A stretch of DNA of 64,000 nt from an uncultured Ruminiclostridium sp. (GTDB lineage: Bacteria; Bacillota; Clostridia; Oscillospirales; Ruminococcaceae). Shown one piece after another: positions 63,523-64,000 of the stretch. Under the pieces are notes generated by a model. The model did no database searches and was not told the origin of the DNA. It saw only the letters and a list, made by a program, of their open reading frames with translations. How positions within the stretch are numbered: the first letter of the stretch is position 1; the number at the start of each line of letters is the position of its first letter. The position numbers were made by a program, and so were the translations under genes. The stretch is taken from assembly GCA_947623915.1 (NCBI GenBank), contig CANQIB010000012.1, forward strand, positions 1-64,000, read 5' to 3'.

Positions 63523-64000
63523 CAAAGTCATGATCAAAATATTGAAGCTCATACTAAAATGCACTCCGTTCTTATTTATTTTTTCAGTTGTATTAAACTT
63601 ATTTCACGGCTTATCATACGGATTTATTACTCTGACCGAACAGCATTTCTTTGATTCAGTCAGTATGTATTTCAAAGACCAAAGCGCCATAAGACTGATC
63701 GTAACGTTGATACTCTTTGCACTGGCATATATAAGTTCGGAAATTCTCAACGCTTTATCAAATTTTATTGTTGAAGTGGTTATAGATAAGACAACAGGCA
63801 GATTAGACAGAACTATACATAATAAGATCAATAAAATATCTGCTGTAAAATTTGAGGACAGCAATAACCTGGACTTTATAAACAAAGCAGTAGAGGGAAA
63901 AAATAACGCTGTTGTTTTTGCATCGCTATTTGCTAATCTGATCGTTTTCTATGTTCCGTATTTTATTTTTATGTTTGTTTATCTCCTGAGAGTGTCTGTG
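63503..64000 (+). CDS. ABC half-transporter membrane domain, partial (cut by window edge)
   Basis: Open frame from ATG 63503 (alternative ATG 63509) to the window end, 166 codons without a stop, so it is missing from the ORF track. It begins KMKKNSKVMIKILKLILKC and has membrane segments FLFIFSVVLNLFHGLSYGFITL, LIVTLILFALAYISSEIL and LFANLIVFYVPYFIFMFVYLL, with a coupling-type loop TTGRLDRTIHNKINKISAVKFED. It overlaps the previous ATPase-containing half-transporter by 20 bases and should be its partner in a heterodimer; the ATPase domain would lie outside the window. Confidence 0.85.
   Translation, partial: MKMKKNSKVMIKILKLILKCTPFLFIFSVVLNLFHGLSYGFITLTEQHFFDSVSMYFKDQSAIRLIVTLILFALAYISSEILNALSNFIVEVVIDKTTGRLDRTIHNKINKISAVKFEDSNNLDFINKAVEGKNNAVVFASLFANLIVFYVPYFIFMFVYLLRVSV

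Overview
The window looks like the chromosome of a low-to-mid GC Gram-positive anaerobe of class Clostridia, most like Ruminococcus/Oscillospiraceae gut or rumen bacteria. The reasons are strong AGGAGG-type ribosome sites with ATG, GTG and TTG starts, near-consensus TTGACA-17-TATAAT promoters, a single-chain glycyl-tRNA synthetase, GatCAB next to aspS, lipoproteins with Gram-positive lipoboxes, and a BspA-like wall protein with an NPDTG sorting signal. No rRNA, tRNA, CRISPR array, phage or intact transposase was seen. This placement is inferred from gene content only.

Layout. 0-7 kb: housekeeping genes on the minus strand (glyQS, ilvE, pyk, an amidohydrolase), with a repeat-rich gene-free stretch at 2.85-4.23 kb. 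7-21 kb: one ten-gene minus-strand operon behind a perfect promoter. It holds two MacB/LolD-like ABC ATPases (one with an AbrB-like tail), a very large solute-binding protein, two carbohydrate-type permease pairs, a beta-propeller membrane protein, a Yip1-like membrane protein and a secreted glycosidase-like protein. 21.5-34.4 kb: ABC-F factor, foldase-like lipoprotein, pheST, cheV, aspS-gatBAC. 34.7-46.5 kb: two small ABC-plus-lipoprotein modules pointing away from each other around a BspA-like surface protein. 46.5-48.3 kb: decayed acetyltransferase genes, one split by a 275-bp MITE, and a MmcQ/YjbR gene. 48.9-61 kb: a plus-strand operon for reductive pyrimidine (uracil/thymine-type) breakdown. 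61.5-64 kb: an AT-richer segment with a tiny possibly peptide-coding ORF and a pair of ABC half-transporters, the second cut by the window edge.

How the genes work together. The 48.9-61 kb operon spells a route: import (ABC ATPase, two permeases, substrate-binding lipoprotein), ring reduction (PreA-like), ring opening (dihydropyrimidinase), decarbamoylation (M20-family amidase), transamination of beta-alanine (class III aminotransferase) and reduction of the semialdehyde (iron-type alcohol dehydrogenase), with a PucR regulator and one unknown 138-aa protein. Its substrate-binding protein has the two halves of its family in swapped order (circular permutation). The 7-21 kb operon is probably a cell-surface glycan uptake or processing machine of unknown substrate.

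The most unusual DNA-level feature is a roughly 200-bp structured repeat present four times. In the three copies fully inside the window it sits inside an intrinsic terminator, so that the terminator hairpin, whose sequence differs at every locus, appears on both sides of the repeat while the T-tract stays on the far side. A variable palindrome inside the repeat changes with preserved pairing between copies.
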